Assembly: GCA_014338405.1 (NCBI GenBank) | Contig: JTDE01000190.1 | Location: forward strand, 122,504 to 186,503 | Direction: 5' to 3' | Length of the DNA: 64,000 bases | Source of the DNA: Paragonimus skrjabini miyazakii | Lineage: Eukaryota; Platyhelminthes; Trematoda; Plagiorchiida; Troglotrematidae | Shown here: in pieces, positions 40,965 through 52,594 of the stretch | How positions within the stretch are numbered: the first letter of the stretch is position 1 | Layout: each line of letters begins with the position of its first letter | Position numbers and translations under genes: made by a program | The notes under the pieces: generated by a model | Databases searched by the model: none | The model's input: the letters and a program-made list of their open reading frames with translations, nothing else | Told to the model about the DNA's origin: nothing

Positions 40965-43900
40965 GGAATGTGTGATGCATTGTTGTGATTGTCTGACCTT
41001 GTCATAATTAAAGGAAGCGTATATTAAGCATATTTTTGGCAAAAATACTTAGAGAACGGTTGAAAATCAAGCTATTGAATACATTCTGAATATCGTCAAA
41101 GACAATTCTTTGGTTGCCTTAAATAGACTTTTGGTGAATTTCTGTGTTAGGCAGTTGTTGTTACTTCTTACATCTATATTTTTCTGTAATTTGAAATATT
41201 CATTCGGGAGTTTTGTGATGCTTATATGATTATTCTAAGTTGCACCACAGGACCTTTTAGACCGATGAGGGGGTTGGAAGGACTACAAGTTGGGCGTTTT
41301 TGAATAGGCTCTCTCTGTATATTTTTGTGTTAACGCGTAGATAAGTTGAGGGAAAACAGTCAACTACTTAACATACGTACTTGTAAGTAACCATCTGGAC
41401 AGTGCCGGAAATAACGGATTTACATGGATCACCGTCAAAAAGTACATCGTGTATATCTTAATGCCGTCAAATTAGTTTTGGGACTTGCGTGTAGCACACG
41501 AAATCTACTTGTACACAACTTCACACGGCTAAAGTAGTTTCGACTCTAGGACAGTCGTTTGAACCATATTTGTCTCGATATGTCTACGTACTGCCTGTTA
41601 ACAGCTTAACGCTCAACAGGTTCACACTTCTCTATGTTACTCAGAACCGGTGTTTCCGAATTAAATGCTTCACCGACTAGATATCCACTCACTTATAAGT
41701 GGTGGTTGATTCTTAAGGACGGAACTCGGCTATCAACTGGACATATTCGCTGGCCTCTGAATTAAATTCACTTACTCATCACTGTAATAAGCCGGATCAG
41801 AATGTATTATGGCTCTGACCGCTGCTCAAATCAAGCGTGACTTGGAACCACCAAGAAGAAAAAACTCTGCTAGGATTGTTAAAAGTTGGAACAAAACTAA
41901 GCGGAAGAAATAGAAGTGGTCCGAATGCACTTACGCCATCAGCTGCAGAAATTGTCACAACGGATAGTGTTTCTAGCCAGCCATTTGGGTGCTCACGAAG
42001 ATCCCAGGCAAAACTTACTCACTTTTTCTATTGGAATAGTCATGAACAAGTCGTTGCTTGACCACTAAGTGGTTTTATCCGACCGTTAGTTATCCTAGTG
42101 TATCGTGCTGGGCGTCGAAAACTCTCACTTTCCATGCGGAGTGCATGGTCCAAAAATTGGAAATTATAGCACCCTATTAGCCCGCAACTTGATCCTGAGT
42201 ACTTCGAGACACGCAACAACAAACAACTGTGTTGCTCTCATGGTTACTGATCTCAATATAAGATTACCAATGAACTGAACGCTCTACTCGCCTGTGGAGT
42301 ATGCCGCAGCTGAATACAACCACTTCAGTTCATTGTTATCCGTTTTTTTGTCCTGCTAAGCGATAATTTGTTTCAGTGAAACTCAAACCACTGAAGGGCG
42401 GAAATCGTTCCGACAATAATATAGTGACTCCATGCTTCTGTCATTGAACCAGATTTCATGTATTCCGTAATCAGCTGAAAATCGCCAAGCGCAAGGTCAT
42501 CACCATCACAATATAATAAATGTATTTTTAGTTATTTGGCCAATACTGCGCGTGTAAACTGAGCATATCAATATATTTTTACACGACTAAGTATTCTGAG
42601 ACATTTCCTCACGAGCGAAACCTCAAAAGTGAAGTATAGTAATATTTTGTTACTTTGAGTACAGAATGCATGTAGTTAAAAGCTTGAACGGCACTTTACT
42701 CGAATGATCAGTGTCTCATGACCTGATCTCGATAAATTATTCCCCCTTGGTCAGAATAATCATCCTTCCGAATTAGCAATTTCCACTGCTAATAGAACTC
42801 AATAGTTCACTGAAAAAATATTTTGGAATCTAACCAGGTGCATAATATAACATACGTATATGACCTGATGTTTTTCGCAAAATTTCTGCCACACTGTTTT
42901 GAACTGCTTATGAAGCCATAACGGTTTGTGACGTAAATCGATCAAGGCATATGTTGAGTAACGACGCTCCAAACAAACTCTATTTTCATGGAGCGTCAGC
43001 TTACTTGGTTTAAGATTGTCACATAAATCAAGTCTTGACTTGAATCTAGGTATTCGCCTGCCAACATTCAGCCAGAAGAAACAAAACTTTCAGTTTGTAC
43101 ATGCAGATCGAACAAAATGATTACCACTTTTGAAATTCAAACCGGAACCGAGTGTTCATTGGTCAAGGAGGTTAAAGAATAACTTGCTATTCACACTGGT
43201 TTTAAAACCTCTTACTAATCGGATCAAAAAGACAAGTACGCTTATCCATTTCGTATTTTATTTTGTACGAATGCATTGAAATCAGTTAACAAATGTTGAT
43301 CATTGTATTGTCTCTTGTTTACAAGTGTTTTGAATAGATGTCGTTTTCTTGACTAATTGTTAAGCTCGATTAAATTGTTTTTAATCGGCAAAACCTTTAA
43401 AGTTTATAGCTATTTCCACCAGTCTTTAGCTCCGAAATTTCAAAAACGTTTTGGATACCCAACGGAAACTAGCATTCAGACCATTATTTGGTTATTGTGT
43501 CGTTTAGATTTACTTCGATAGATCGCCTGCAAATTTATATTCAGCCGCACTAGCATGATACCCCATTTTTCTAAATATACATATATCAAAAACTGTTTCT
43601 AGTGTGTGTGTATATATATATTCCCAATCAGCGACTTATAACCTGCCAGATGACCCTTTTTCTTGCCTGTTCGTTCATTATATCACAACCCATATATATT
43701 TTCATATAGCTAGTGGCTACGTGGACTGTTCCAACATTTTTTGATAATTTATTCCCCAAATTTTCCTGTTCCCATATTCATTCGGAATGTATTTTATAGG
43801 TGGTAAGTTTTATCTTTTACGTCCCAACAACTTCTGTTCGGTTTGACTGTCATCGGATCGATGACAAACTTTGATTTCCGCCTTGGAACACGTGTTGTAT

Positions 43901-44589
43901 GCGTGCGTGCATGCCTGCGAGTGGGCGAAAGTGTGCGTTGTATTTGTCAACAGAAAATCATTCGAGACGAGCCCCGTCGCCTGTTCTCTCCGTTGTTTGT
44001 TGGTTGTTTCACGTATATAGTTTATTATGCCTCCCGTGATTTGTGTCGGGCAATTCTGTCTGCCATTATGTTTGCATTTTTATGTCACTTTATGAACATC
44101 AAATAAAAGCCTACTTGTTTCTGACTTAAAATTGTTAGCGGGATAACCAATTGATGGTGTCCGAATATTAACCTGCTTGCTGAACGCCTTAGTTTCTGGA
44201 TTGATTTAGTCCTGACAAAATGGATGACGCTTCATTGAAAAAAACTACTGGGAATTGCGCTTTGTTTTAATTTTGCACACCGTTTAAGTCTGGTTTCATA
44301 ACAGAAGTAGGTATCGTCCACTCAAATTGAAATGCATGATGCATGTGAACTGCAATGTTGTTTTCACCGTTCCGAGCGCTTACGCATGAGAAATGGCAAT
44401 GTGACGGTAAACCGACTCGACTAGATGCATGTCACTCAAACTTGGATGCGTTGGTTTCAGGCTGCAAATGAATTTAACAAAATGTTTGTGAATTCTGCTT
44501 TCGTTACAAAGGTTATTTGAAGTAAACGGACGATTACACACAAAAATAATAGTTAGAGCCGCTTATTATTGTCCTGTGCATACAGACTG

Positions 44590-45030
44590 AACATCTCTCA
44601 AAACTGATCGCAGCTGTCACATTCCCATGGACTTTCCGCTAGGAAGCCTTTCGAAAATTCGTAGAGAAGTCCTGGTCGAAGGGTCATCGATTGTAGTTGA
44701 CAGGATAGTTACTGTGTCTCCTATCGAGAAGATGGAGCAATCTGATCGGTAATCACAAGCGAATGTGTTTCAGCGTTTATATATGATAATTCCGTCATGT
44801 CTAATGTGAGGTCAATGGCTCAGTGGTAAACACGATTGCCTCATGAAGCGTGGCCGGAGTTCCCGTCCCGGCAATGGCAAGGATATGCACTACTGACGAG
44901 CTTTAATGAGGACGAAACTCAAGTCTGGTGCTTCTTTTAGAAAGAGGCTGACTTGAGAGCCTATGGGAATGCGACAGTTGCGAGTGTTGTTCAATCCATA
45001 TGAAAACCAAAATCCCGTACTACTCATCTG
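44590..45030. mobile_element. head-to-head hammerhead-SINE insertion
   Basis: The left part (about 44590-44660) is the family 3' region in minus orientation (CTGATCGCAGCTGTCACATTCCC... ACTTTCCGCTAGGAAGCC). The rest is a nearly full plus-strand copy with 5' segment (GTCATCGATTGTAGTTGACAGG), A box (ATGGCTCAGTGGTAAACACG), B-box region (GGAGTTCCCGTCCCGGC, mutated), hammerhead and 3' region. The 3' end is ACTACTCATCTGTAT. I could not identify a clear target-site duplication. Confidence 0.7.
44887..44931 (+). ncRNA. hammerhead ribozyme motif, slightly decayed
   Basis: Outer stem GCACTA / TGGTGC (paired with one wobble), core CTGACGA, stem II GCTTT-AATG-AGGAC (one C-A mismatch, two G-U pairs), core GAAA, then ACTCAAGTC with the GUC triplet. 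The core is complete, so residual activity is possible. Confidence 0.65.
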
Positions 45031-48000
45031 TATCTTATTCAACGAAACTTTCAACGGAGTCAGTAAGTAATAACGCCGATGATAAACATACCTTCGATAA
45101 GATCATCATCTGTCCAACGTCTTGTTTTAGACTAGAAATTGCCTATTATAGAAGAAACCATTCAGTCCAAGTCCGTTCAAGAACAAAGAGTTTCAATCAC
45201 TTGTTAATAACCGTAACTGATGTCCGGTGATGTGAGGTTTGATACAGAAAACGACGAGGGTCGGTGGGTTTCAACGGCTGGAATAAAATGATTGTGCCAG
45301 GCGAAAGAATTGAAAAGTGTGATGGTATCGTAAGCAATTCAGCCGTAGTAATTTGATGACCTTGCACCCATTTTTATGGTTGGCTACAAGATCAACCAGA
45401 TATTGTGACGGTGCGATCTGTTAGTCAGATCCCCGAAAGTACCCTTGGACTCTGACCTGTTAGCGTAAGAGTTGTGTCCTTTTGTGAATGATTTATCCAG
45501 TGACGCAGTCGAAGGAGAAAGAGTAAACAAACTTATTTTGGGTGTCTTTTCCAATAACACATTCAATGTATGTATGAGAAAATCAGAATAACAGTAATCC
45601 TAAGACAATGTCTAACTTTATTACAATCTCAAGTTTATGACAATGAACATCAGTTAATCGATTATAAATGAGCAGATAACTCGATGAGATCACTTTCCGT
45701 TCATGCAACTGGTGAGTGCTATGATTTTTCAGCGTTTTTTCTTAGAAATATGACCATGTTGTCTCAGGAATTCAACGATTCCGGAAGAGTATGTTTAATA
45801 ACGTCTAGCAAATAAATTTTCTCTGCTCTGTTTATGGGACAGTAGCTGCGCTCAAGTAGCACATGGCTATCACAATCATTACTCTCGCCCGGCCAATTCG
45901 GCTTCTTGTAGAAAGATCGTCTCAATCAGACTATTGGTTTCCTACTCGTCTCAACTCTTTAGGAAAAGCAACGGATTCTGAGATAAAATGAGAAAAATGT
46001 GTAGTTGGAAAGAAGTGTGCAGTACCTAATCGGTTTCATACCGTTTGTTTTTTGAGACATGCATCCTTCACATTACTGCAGAATGAAAACCAGTTACTCC
46101 ACCTAATCATGTTTAGCCTTACTTATAAGTGCATTACTTGAAGATGTTTACGAGACTGTTCTTGTACCAGTCTTTTGCTGGAAATATTCGTTTTAAATTG
46201 AATTTATTATGTAATATATTGATACCAAGTTGCTATTCGAGTTGAAATGAGAAACGCAAGATTTGCAGTGAAATGAAGTCCTTGTGTTTGAATCGTTTGT
46301 GGAAGCATCGTAGTATAATGCATATAACCTTTTCAAGCTTTTCAAAATAATGATTGCAGAGCCAATAGAGCAATACCTTTCAACTTAGTAGAAACACAGT
46401 CATGCTCTAATGTTGAACCGAAACTGCTCAGTTACATAAATTGACTTGGCTATCTGACAAAAAGTCATAGTATTTCTGACCATTTTTCAAATTGCCAGTG
46501 AACTTAGTTGAGTGTGGTAGTGTTATCAATAAATCAATATGTTGGTTCAATCCTATAAATTAAGCTTCATTAACTAGTGTCAAAAAGCTAACCTACACAA
46601 CCGTCCGTATACTTGAACCGTGTAATCACGAATATGATCATACAAACGTATCCGGTAATATTCCACTGTCTCGGAAACGACGAAATGTTTATCTATAAGT
46701 CGCAAAGTATCCACTATGCCAACACATAACTCAGCGTGTACAACATTGCTTACCGAACAGTGCAGCACAGTTACGGCGCCTTTTCAATCTACGCTAAATT
46801 GTGTACACCAACCTTTCCGTCTGTTTCATTGCTAAACGGGTTCACCAGCTGACAGTTGAAAGTACATATTAAATGTTAGTTAGTTTTATTCATCAAATCA
46901 AACCTTTTGAAAACAAGTCATCGATCTGACCCTACCAAGTCATTTCCGTTTCGGCACTCACAACTTGTCTGCTGGTCAATTTTATAATCACCACTTCACA
47001 CAAACATGTTATATTGTTTGTATTAAACGATAAATAATAATCGCTGAGCTGTCTTCATGGTCCTCGAAAACGTAATTTTATTACTGTGAATGTTGGGTGT
47101 AACGAGTTCTTCTATTTGTTCACATGCTACTGCGTTTTTCCTGAACGTTGAACTGTTCGACAAACCCACGCAAAAGGTTCCAACATCCCTAGTTCTGTTT
47201 GTAAAAGGCTACTAGATGCGTTTGAATAGATCGTAGTAATAACGCTTCCGTTCAAGTGTTTTTCACAAACTCGACGTGTCACCTGTCAGAACTAACCTTT
47301 GTTTCTTTCAAACATGGTATCAACATTCAATCGCAGTATTTACTTGTTCTAGCCATGCGAAACTTTAGAAGTTCGATGTTTTTTTATTTACCAGTAAAAT
47401 AAAATCTGTAAATTTTGTGCTAAATATTCATAGCTGTAACTGAACCATTCCGATCCAGTCGAATGAAACAGTTGGATTTCTTACCAAACGATTAATTTTG
47501 TCAATATCAATCGAGAAAAGGTTGAACACCAACGACAAGCCTATACAATTATGTGACGGTTTACTTACGTTCCATGTTCATTAATCTGTGTTCAATGAGT
47601 GTGGAATTAATTGTCTAGAACATGGCAGTAGGATAGCGGACCTTACATTTTCTACTCACGACCAAACAACACTAACCATGAATATATATACAATTAGCTG
47701 GGTGGAGTGAACAGTACAAATACTCAAAGGCCAAGAAACATTGAACGAGATAGGAGACACTGGGGGAACCCACGTTTTATGAGAGTCTACGGTTTACAGT
47801 TAACCGGTTTTATACATATACCAATTTACGACCGTCTGAGTAAACTTCGGAAAAAGTTATCAGTATATCGCAATATCCTCTCGACTGTCAAATCGAATCC
47901 TATCGCCTGACCAGAGGCCAGTATTTAACTGGCAACAGACGGATTAGTAAGGTTGCGCGAACCTGGGATTAAGATACCAGACTGCGTATTTATGTTATAG

Positions 48001-49179
48001 GTTCATTTTGACACCTGGCCCTCTATCCTAAAGTTGAGTCATCCATCGGATCTAATGATGTAGCTTCTGCTACAGTTATAACTGAAGTGGCCAACACGAT
48101 GTGTGTTAATGCCAGAAGATTTTTATCCGTTGATCGAAGGTAACAACAAACTACTGGTTTAGCTAAGAGCTACAATTTAGCTGCATTAGATTCGCTTAAT
48201 CTTATCGATCAGACGGTTTGCAGTTCAACGCAGAGAATTGTACTGAAGAGGTAATAAGTAGTGTTATTATTCACCGATACCCATGTTACTAGTGTTGTGT
48301 TCAAATTCATAAAGGAAAATAACTATTTTAACTCCCATTGCCAAATATACGTGGACTTACAATTGGCATAGATTTCCTTTGAACAAAATATTTAAATCGA
48401 TAAACTGATCATAACTTTGGCAGCTGATATAGAATCATCTACACGTTGCCTATACCTTTTGAATCAACAGTTTATTGAATTCAGATACCATATTTGTACT
48501 CACGGAACACGCGTCCGATCGTTAGTTTGATCTGACAAGTATCAATAAAGTTTCGTGACAAGACAGTAAGTTGTCTGAAGTTAATTAACTATTTTAGACA
48601 TTCATTTTTCCCGGTCATCTGAAGACATTTATTTATGAATACTCAGGATTACTTGTCAAGACGTCCTCAAATTTATGAGAGAGGCCGCCACATGATCACC
48701 AGCTTTTCTAGGTTGGATCACGATGATCATTTCACTGGCAGCCTAAATTGATCGTAGTCCTTGTTCTCCGAGCTCTCACTTGTGTGACAACTACATCGAT
48801 TGTGACCGGGCTAGACGTTATACAAGACATTCAAAAGGTGGTCTTACTTGTTAAATCGTCAGTCCATCGTCACCGTCACACAGTTCCTACCGGTTCACAA
48901 TGCTCTGGTCACGAATATGCAGCTTTAATTCACATGCTCCAACAGCCAATAAATGGTAGTGGTAACAATTTGTCGAGAGTCATTAATTAAATGGAATCGT
49001 GATTCCTTAATAGCCTGTTAAAAAAGTTGATTCCTAGTTGCAATCATCCCCGTCATCATAAAGTTTGAAAGGTGAATATCTTTGTGATAGTTTGCCCCAT
49101 GGAAATCGAACGAGCAGGTTTGGAAAACAAACGGGCAAAGTAGTTCCTGTTGTAAGCATCATCATAGAAAGCAATATAT

Positions 49180-49851
49180 CAGTGGTTCACACTGATGCCT
49201 AACTGCCACACAACCAGGAAGGAAAAATCCTATATGGGAAGAGAGAAGGAGAAAAAAGAAGAAACGGGGAAGGGGACCTAGCTATTACAAAATAGCCACG
49301 TTTACATTCAAACATTCAACACGAAGAGGCCCACACCTTGCAAGCAAACAACCTTCCTTACGGCTTTTACGGCCACGCGTCATTAAGTGCACTCACTTCA
49401 CAGACAACTCGGCTAAACAACGACAACATTCACGCCACTGAGCTCGGTTAGCCGCCATCCCACCTAACGTGTCAAACCACCGACTTTGTGAGTCGCGAGA
49501 ACTCCAGCCCGGAAGACGAATCCGATCTACAATAACCAACCCCTTCGTGAACGATTTCATTTGTCTACGTCAGGTCATCATCTGTTCACCTCACACTTTG
49601 CGCCAATCGACTGCAGCGTCGGCAAACAGTGCTCGGTGTGGCAGACAACTAGCTGGCATCCTTAGTACATAACCTAACCATCTAAGTCTGTGTAAGTGTA
49701 AGGACTTAACGAAAGAACTCGTTTGCCAATCAGTGCCAAACACCCGCTTCTTAACTTCCTCGTTGCTCACTCTTTGGTGACACCCGGTACCAGCGATTGA
49801 ACACAGACATCGGTGGTAAGCATGAACCAGATTATATTTGGCAGTAACCAA
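49180..49851 (-). pseudogene. 3' end of a non-LTR retrotransposon (RTE/CR1-like), broken
   Basis: On the minus strand the frame at 49591-49851 encodes HRCLCSIAG, RVSNEEVKKRVFG, then LHRLRWLGYVLRMP and LPHRALFADA. This block is typical of the C-terminal tail after the reverse transcriptase in LINEs of flukes and other metazoans. A nonsense codon follows WRKV. After a frame change the tail continues as MKSFTKGL, VDRIRLPGW and MAANRAQWRECC (to about 49425), followed by a 3' untranslated part with a pyrimidine-rich tract (plus-strand purine run at 49237-49277). The 5' end is truncated and no RT catalytic motif is present, so it is dead. It lies in intron 3, antisense to the gene. Confidence 0.75.
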
Positions 49852-50404
49852 TTAACGGTAGCACACTAGTCTATGGACAGCAACTGTACCATAAATGTAT
49901 TGAATTTTATCGTATTATAATACTTTCATTGAAGAATACCGGATACTGAAACAAATTCTATTCACAGTAGAAATCATATTTTTAGTCCATCACAGCGTGT
50001 GCCCAAGTCAGAGCAGTGGAATTCAGAAATTTTCCTTGTTCCTCTCGCTTTGCCAATTTTGAATGTGATTTTCGACTGGTATGCGCTGCTACACTCAAGG
50101 CTTCTTCTCATCGCTTGCAGTATTGTTATAAACGTTGCAATGAGCTAACGTTGAGTCAAAAAGTCTGCGAATGAAATTTAGCACCTGCTCATAAACAATG
50201 GGTTTTTCGTCACGTATGTTAAGTTAACCAGACCGTGAAGAGTGTTATGTGTATTCATCTTGCGCACATTTCAGCCACCAACAGACAACATTTGAAAACA
50301 AAACGGATGAAAAGTATACTTACCATTGTTGTTTTAAAGTTCGCTCTTTTTTCGTCAAGAAAACCTAGGGAGACGCAAAGTAACCCTTGAATTCTTTTGG
50401 GCAG

Positions 50405-50624
50405 ATAACACCTTGGCAAACTACTCTGTTGTAAAGCGAACCTTCAACAACAGAGGAAAAGTAGACCATACATTTACATATTTCCAGCTTCAGTGTGAAG
50501 CAAGTGTAGAGAATTGCGTCATTCCCCTTGGCCAAGTAGAAAGCTTCGCATTGAAATTAAGCTTCACGTATCACATGCAACAACATCATATCTGGCGCGC
50601 AGAAACCGAAATATGCCAACTTAA
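50405..50624 (+). CDS. exon: integrin alpha-like calf-1 domain
   Basis: Seen: a 220-base exon between an acceptor ending CTTTTGGGCAG and the excellent donor ACTTAA|GTAAGTAAG. Phase 1 in, phase 2 out. About 73 residues include TFNNRGK, then FQLQC, then VENCVIPLGQVESFALKLSFTY. Family knowledge: calf-1 has an N-x-G-E-x-A-Y motif between strands, then a conserved C...V-x-C-D-L-G-N-P-x-x-x-G...L-x-L-x-F disulphide and strand signature. NNRGK, the C...C pair and PLG...LKLSF follow that order, which is the best single argument for the integrin assignment. The next exon cannot be joined directly because the phases disagree; see the 23-base micro-exon. Confidence 0.6.
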
Positions 50625-50657
50625 GTAAGTAAGTTCTTTTGTTTTATTAATGTGCAG
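50625..50657 (+). other. possible 33-base intron
   Basis: GTAAGTAAG at the 5' end, a T-rich middle, an ATTAAT branch-like site and TGTGCAG at the 3' end, all within 33 bases. Introns of about this size are known in schistosome genes. It is proposed because both splice sites are good and because the downstream exon needs an extra 3n+2 bases to keep frame. Confidence 0.35.
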
Positions 50658-50680
50658 TTTAGGGTGGAAACGGAAACCTT
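50658..50680 (+). CDS. possible 23-base micro-exon
   Basis: It lies between the TGTGCAG acceptor and a CCTT|GTATGC donor. Its length (23 = 3 x 7 + 2) restores frame between the phase-2 exit of the previous exon and the phase-1 entry of the exon at 50905. It would add NLGWKRKP and a tyrosine at the join. An alternative is an acceptor at 51001 inside the next exon, which would also be in phase but would discard coding-like sequence. An assembly indel is also possible. Confidence 0.25.
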
Positions 50681-50904
50681 GTATGCGACTCATTTTGAAT
50701 TGTTTCTGAAATTTTTCAATGATTTTCCCTGTATGGCACATTTACTTTTGCAAACATGAAAATACGTAATGACGGTCACATTGGGGATCTTGTGTGCTTG
50801 TTCAAAGCAATCGTAAAAATATGATGTTGCATAAGTTTGTACATATTCTTCCATAATTACATCTAAAAAGATCAATGTTTTTGTTCATACTTTGCATTCG
50901 ACAG

Positions 50905-51101
50905 ATCTGGTCTTCCAACGCAACTACTCAGCCAAGATCAATGATCAAGTAATCGAAGCCAAAATGGGCTTTTTGGAATTACCAGAAGATCCTCAGAACA
51001 GCTATTTTGAACTCCATGTTGCAGCTCACAGTTTAACAAAGAAATTGGATCTGAATGTAACAATTATGGAGGGAGACAGCTACGCTGCACATTTAAAAGA
51101 A
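50905..51101 (+). CDS. exon: integrin alpha-like, end of calf-1 and start of calf-2
   Basis: Seen: a 197-base open exon from acceptor TTTGCATTCGACAG to donor AAAGAA|GTGAGT, phase 1 in and phase 0 out. About 66 residues include LVFQRNYSAKINDQ, LELPEDPQNSYFELHV and KKLDLNVTIMEGDSY. The alternation of hydrophobic strand residues (YFELHVAA, LDLNVTI) suits a beta-sandwich ectodomain. Integrin calf-1 ends in a comparable F-D-L-x-I strand, then a V-x-L-x-V-x-A strand leading into calf-2. There is no cysteine and no strict signature, so identity depends on its position 280 bases after the preceding exon. Entry phase conflicts with that exon unless a short exon lies between. Confidence 0.5.
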
Positions 51102-52309
51102 GTGAGTTGGATTCCGAAGTTATTGTTTTTGTCCACACGTGCATTTCGAACTTCTTCCGAAAAATAACTGTACTAGAGTGAACCGTCAAGGTCTTACATT
51201 GTCTTCTTTGCTGGGGTTGCTACAGAGTCAGTTAATGTTGCAGTTTTGATAATCTTGTCAAATTAAGTGATACGGATATCATTACAAGCGGTTTTAAGAG
51301 CTTTTATGAACTAATAAATTCGAATAAGAACCCCATTCTTTTATAGTAAACTAACAACACATCACGAGATGTTAACAATTTGTTCGCTGTCTTCAGTCAC
51401 GAATGTACAACGTAAAGAATATATAAGGTGCATGAATAACAACAACGTTCAAATCGAGTAACCATTGGAATTTACATGAAACAAAGTAATGTTACCAGTT
51501 TCAAGGCAGACAAGCTGCCCGGATCAATAGCTTATATATACACACAAGGTCAGACAATGAGTATTGATTTCTTGTGAGAACGCAAGCATTTGCAGATTTC
51601 GGTTGCCCAATAATGCTTTGTGTGTGCGTTTTTCATTGGAATGATGGTTTCTAACGACAAAGTGAAAGATTACAGTAGTGATTCGATTGAATTGTTCCAA
51701 TAACAAGTCAAAGAAATCAGACGTCCCATACCGCTTACTGGTTTTGAATTAGCTGCCATTGAACCAAAATTTGAGGTTCGTTCGAGAAAAGGCGTGAAAA
51801 CGTCGGTGACGTATACAACGGGGATACATCATCGGGCCTCTGGGTTTTTAGGCCTATCTTAAGAAAAAGAACGGATAATGACGATTCAGCAGAAGCGGAC
51901 CAATCGTCAAGTGAACGTGATTCTTGACCTGTTGCACTCTTGTGTGCTCAATCGTTTAACGGTCATAATCGGTTAGATCTGATTGGTTGATAACGTGCGA
52001 TTCAAAGATTCACCGATTTTATCAGTGAGATGCATGTCGCTCATGGCTACATTCAACTGAATGCCATAAGTTGCACGGAGTATATTGTCGGACAAACAAT
52101 GAATTCCATGTTCAGTGAAGACTTGTTTTAAAAACAGCTGTTTTATTTATCTGTGTCAAATAAAGCGAACTTCGTCAAAAACCGGTGTTTCACTTTACAT
52201 TTCACCTGGCAAACTTGACTTATTTGCAAGTGCACGACCAAAGGCCCTCATCTCAGATGATGCTACGTCTGAAACACTCCCGTTCTGTGAATTAGTCGAC
52301 AGGGATAAT

Positions 52310-52325
52310 CAGAAAGACGTTTATT
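52310..52325 (+). repeat. target-site duplication, left copy
   Basis: CAGAAAGACGTTTATT directly left of the foldback element; an identical 16-mer lies at 52579-52594. Confidence 0.85.
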
Positions 52326-52578
52326 GATAAATGGATTGAGAATAACACAACGTTACGAGCAAGTTGTAATACTCTACGTTTCAACCACCTCGGGTGGCCT
52401 TCCTCAGGAGTGTTGTAATCGAAATCACATTAACAAAGGATGTGATGTGGTTGAAACGTAGAGTATTACAACTTGCTCGTAACGTTGTGTTATTCTCAAT
52501 CCATTTATCAATAACATGTTAAACACGACGCCCAAACTGTTTGACTTCATTCGTACTAAATTTGGTGCGGATATCCTA
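52326..52578 (+). mobile_element. young foldback element with perfect arms
   Basis: Arms at 52325-52388 and 52447-52510 are perfect 64-base reverse complements (the outermost base of the left arm belongs to the duplicated target). They are separated by a 58-base spacer that starts CTCGGGTGGCCTTCC. A 68-base non-repeated tail follows the right arm (ATAACATGTTAAACACGACG ... GCGGATATCCTA). Identical 16-base direct repeats flank the element, marking a recent insertion. The long variable-type duplication suits target-primed retroposition more than a cut-and-paste transposon. No protein is encoded, so it must be mobilised in trans. Confidence 0.85.
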
Positions 52579-52594
52579 CAGAAAGACGTTTATT
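52579..52594 (+). repeat. target-site duplication, right copy
   Basis: CAGAAAGACGTTTATT, identical to 52310-52325. Confidence 0.85.

Larger units (their letters stand above)
36027..50404 (+). other. intron 3 of the integrin-like gene (about 14.4 kb)
   Basis: It contains a foldback element (40673-40964), a head-to-head SINE insertion (44590-45030) and a LINE 3' end (49180-49851). The stretches 36.0-40.6, 41.0-44.5 and 45.1-49.1 kb hold nothing I can name. Two weak points: a 34-codon ATG frame at 41809-41913 (begins MALTAAQIKRDL, ends TKRKK) reminiscent of a transposase helix-turn-helix, and a GC-richer patch at 43.83-44.1 kb with TATATAG and AATAAA that could be part of an LTR. Confidence 0.45.

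Noticed and set aside
41809..41913. 34-codon ATG frame resembling a transposase helix-turn-helix
   Set aside because: Too short, with no inverted repeats or further transposase motifs (no DDE segment) around it.
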